From assembly GCA_028712475.1 (NCBI GenBank), contig JAQTQB010000008.1, positions 81,456 through 145,455 of the forward strand: a stretch of DNA of 64,000 nucleotides. The letters run 5' to 3'. The position numbers were made by a program, and so were the translations under genes. The notes beneath the pieces are model-generated. The model had not been told where the DNA came from and searched no databases. It saw nothing but the letters and a program-made list of their open reading frames with translations. Positions 62,571-64,000 of this stretch are shown piece after piece (positions within the stretch are counted from its first letter, which is position 1; each line of letters starts with the position of its first letter). The DNA is from Verrucomicrobiales bacterium. GTDB lineage: Bacteria > Verrucomicrobiota > Verrucomicrobiia > Limisphaerales > UBA11358.

Positions 62571-63983
62571 ATGAACAAATCATTTCTCCTCGCAGCGCTT
62601 TTGTGCGCGCTCAACACCTTCGCCGCTGACGTTTCAGGGCGCGAGGTCACGGTCTATCTGACCGCCAAGGACACGAACCAGCGGCTCGCAAAAGCGGGCG
62701 TGTTGAAGTTCGAGCCCAAGACCCAGCCCGGCGAACGGGAAAAAACCGTGTTCGTGTATCCGTCCAAGAAGTTCCAGACGTTTCTGGGCATCGGCGCCGC
62801 ATTGACCGATGCCTCGGCGGAGACGTTTTATAAGCTGCCGAAGGAGAAGCAGCAGGAATTTCTGAAGGCTTATTTTGATCCGAAGGAAGGCATCGGCTAC
62901 ACGCTGGCACGCACGCACATTCACAGCTGTGATTTCTCCAGCGAGAGCTACACCTATGTGACAGACGGCGACAAGGAACTCAAGAGTTTCGACATTTCAC
63001 ACGACGAGAAATTTCGCATCCCGTTCATCAAGGAAGCCCGCGCGGCGGCGGGCGGAAATCTCCCGATCTTCGTCAGTCCGTGGAGTCCGCCAGCGTGGAT
63101 GAAAACCAGCACCAACATGCTTCAAGGCGGCAAGCTCAAGCTGGAGTTCGCCGACAGTTGGGCAAATTATTTTGTAAAATTCATCAAGGCCTACGAACGA
63201 AAGGGAATCCCGATCTGGGGATTGACGGTTCAAAACGAGCCGATGGCCAGGCAAACCTGGGAATCCTGCATTTACACTGCCGATGAGGAGCGGGATTTCA
63301 TCACGAACAACCTCGGCCCGACGCTGGCGAAGGCCGGATTGCAGGACAAGAAGCTCATCATTTGGGATCACAACCGCGACCTGATCTTTCATCGGGCCAG
63401 CACAATCCTGGATGATCCGCAGGCGGCCAAATACGTCTGGGGCGTCGGCTATCACTGGTATTCCGGCGATCAGTTCAACAATTTGAAACTCGTCCAGGAC
63501 GCTTATCCCAAAATCAATCTCCTGGTCACCGAAGCCTGCAATTACCCGTGGGATTTTGCGAAGATCAACGACTGGCACTGGGGCGAAAGTTATGGCTGGA
63601 GCATGATCAACGATTTCAACAACGGCGCGGTGGGCTGGACGGATTGGAACATCCTGCTGGACGAGACCGGCGGGCCGAATCATGTGAACAATTTTTGCTA
63701 CGCGCCCGTTCACGGCGACACGCACACCGGCCAGTTGCATTACATGAACTCCTATTATTACATCGGCCATTTTTCCAAGTTCATCCGGCCCGGCGCGAAA
63801 CGCGTCGCCAGTTCTTCCATGACGGACAGCCTGGTGAGCACCGCGTTCCAAAACAAAGACGGGAGCATCGTGGTGGTGGTGATGAACAACACGGACAAGG
63901 AACAGCCGTTTTTCCTGTGGTGCGACGGCCAGGCCGCCAAAACCACCAGCCCGGCACATTCGATCCAGACGCTGGTGTTCTAA
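62571..63983 (+). CDS. Secreted GH30-family glycosidase (glucosylceramidase/beta-1,6-glucanase type)
   Basis: The 470-residue exported enzyme has signal SFLLAALLCALNTFA-A. The GH30 fold is clear: FQTFLGIGAALTDASAETF, RTHIHSCDFSSESYTYV, FVSPWSPPAWMKTS, acid/base Glu in WGLTVQNEPMARQTWES (about 218), nucleophile Glu in LLVTEACNYPW (about 320) and the C-terminal beta-sandwich with YIGHFSKFIRPGAKRV. Subfamily 1 (glucosylceramidase/beta-1,6-glucanase) is favoured by the IHSCDFS and HVNNFCYAP blocks. With its divergent GH5 neighbour it would break beta-glucans. The start is ATG 62571. Confidence 0.93.
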   Translation: MNKSFLLAALLCALNTFAADVSGREVTVYLTAKDTNQRLAKAGVLKFEPKTQPGEREKTVFVYPSKKFQTFLGIGAALTDASAETFYKLPKEKQQEFLKAYFDPKEGIGYTLARTHIHSCDFSSESYTYVTDGDKELKSFDISHDEKFRIPFIKEARAAAGGNLPIFVSPWSPPAWMKTSTNMLQGGKLKLEFADSWANYFVKFIKAYERKGIPIWGLTVQNEPMARQTWESCIYTADEERDFITNNLGPTLAKAGLQDKKLIIWDHNRDLIFHRASTILDDPQAAKYVWGVGYHWYSGDQFNNLKLVQDAYPKINLLVTEACNYPWDFAKINDWHWGESYGWSMINDFNNGAVGWTDWNILLDETGGPNHVNNFCYAPVHGDTHTGQLHYMNSYYYIGHFSKFIRPGAKRVASSSMTDSLVSTAFQNKDGSIVVVVMNNTDKEQPFFLWCDGQAAKTTSPAHSIQTLVF

Positions 63984-64000
63984 ACTGCTCCGTGGCGGAA

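Noticed and set aside
1..64000. CRISPR arrays, rRNA genes, insertion sequences
   Set aside because: No regularly spaced repeats, rRNA-like sequence or transposase frame was seen on either strand.

Overview
The window is a piece of a GC-rich chromosome that looks verrucomicrobial, most likely from the Pedosphaera/Limisphaera side of the phylum; that placement is an inference. It rests on pseudopilins of the H-X9-DG type, a PEP-CTERM protein, large Asn/Thr-rich secreted proteins, many glycoside hydrolases, weak Shine-Dalgarno signals and GTG/TTG starts. No rRNA, IS element, prophage or CRISPR array was seen.

Region 1 (1-6.3 kb) is ordinary chromosome: the end of a HEAT-repeat gene, an ECF sigma factor with its probable anti-sigma factor, hisB, an ABC-2 exporter operon with a TPR lipoprotein-like partner, and two tandem major-pilin-like genes. 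Each pilin gene has its own terminator and its own sigma-54-type promoter.

Region 2 (6.6-26.5 kb) is the centrepiece: an almost complete nitrate/cyanate assimilation and molybdenum cofactor supercluster. A LysR regulator is divergent from a NasS-like cytoplasmic nitrate sensor, a Tat-exported NrtA, a small NrtS-like membrane protein, NrtB, two NrtC/D ATPases, an outer membrane porin, a CysJ-like flavoprotein, cyanase, ferredoxin-type nitrite reductase and the molybdopterin nitrate reductase. It continues in the same direction with a MOSC protein, MobA, a TauE/SafE permease, MoaD, a MoaE-MoeA fusion, MoaC, MogA and MoaA, so the enzyme, its substrate import and its cofactor are made together. 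Three of the catalytic proteins carry the same short helical motif resembling the oligomerisation segment of CysJ, which suggests a physical complex. Palindromic REP-like elements sit inside two of the genes, exactly in interdomain linkers.

Region 3 (26.6-33.7 kb) is mixed: a secreted CHRD-like protein, tRNA-Thr, a small lipoprotein, a decayed DNA methyltransferase, a FadL-type outer membrane protein, an acetyl-CoA hydrolase/transferase and a PEP-CTERM protein.

Region 4 (33.8-64 kb) is a polysaccharide-utilisation-like region. It holds two giant secreted adhesin/binding proteins, a clan GH-G type (alpha/alpha)6 glycosidase, a GH13 amylase, a clan GH-D type glycosidase, a GH5 cellulase-like enzyme with binding modules, a GH30 enzyme, two H-X9-DG pseudopilins, a NarL-type two-component system whose kinase has repeated OB-like sensor modules, and a tandem pair of SGNH-hydrolase/TPR proteins. 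The glucan-directed enzymes (GH13, GH5, GH30) point to degradation of plant or algal polysaccharides.
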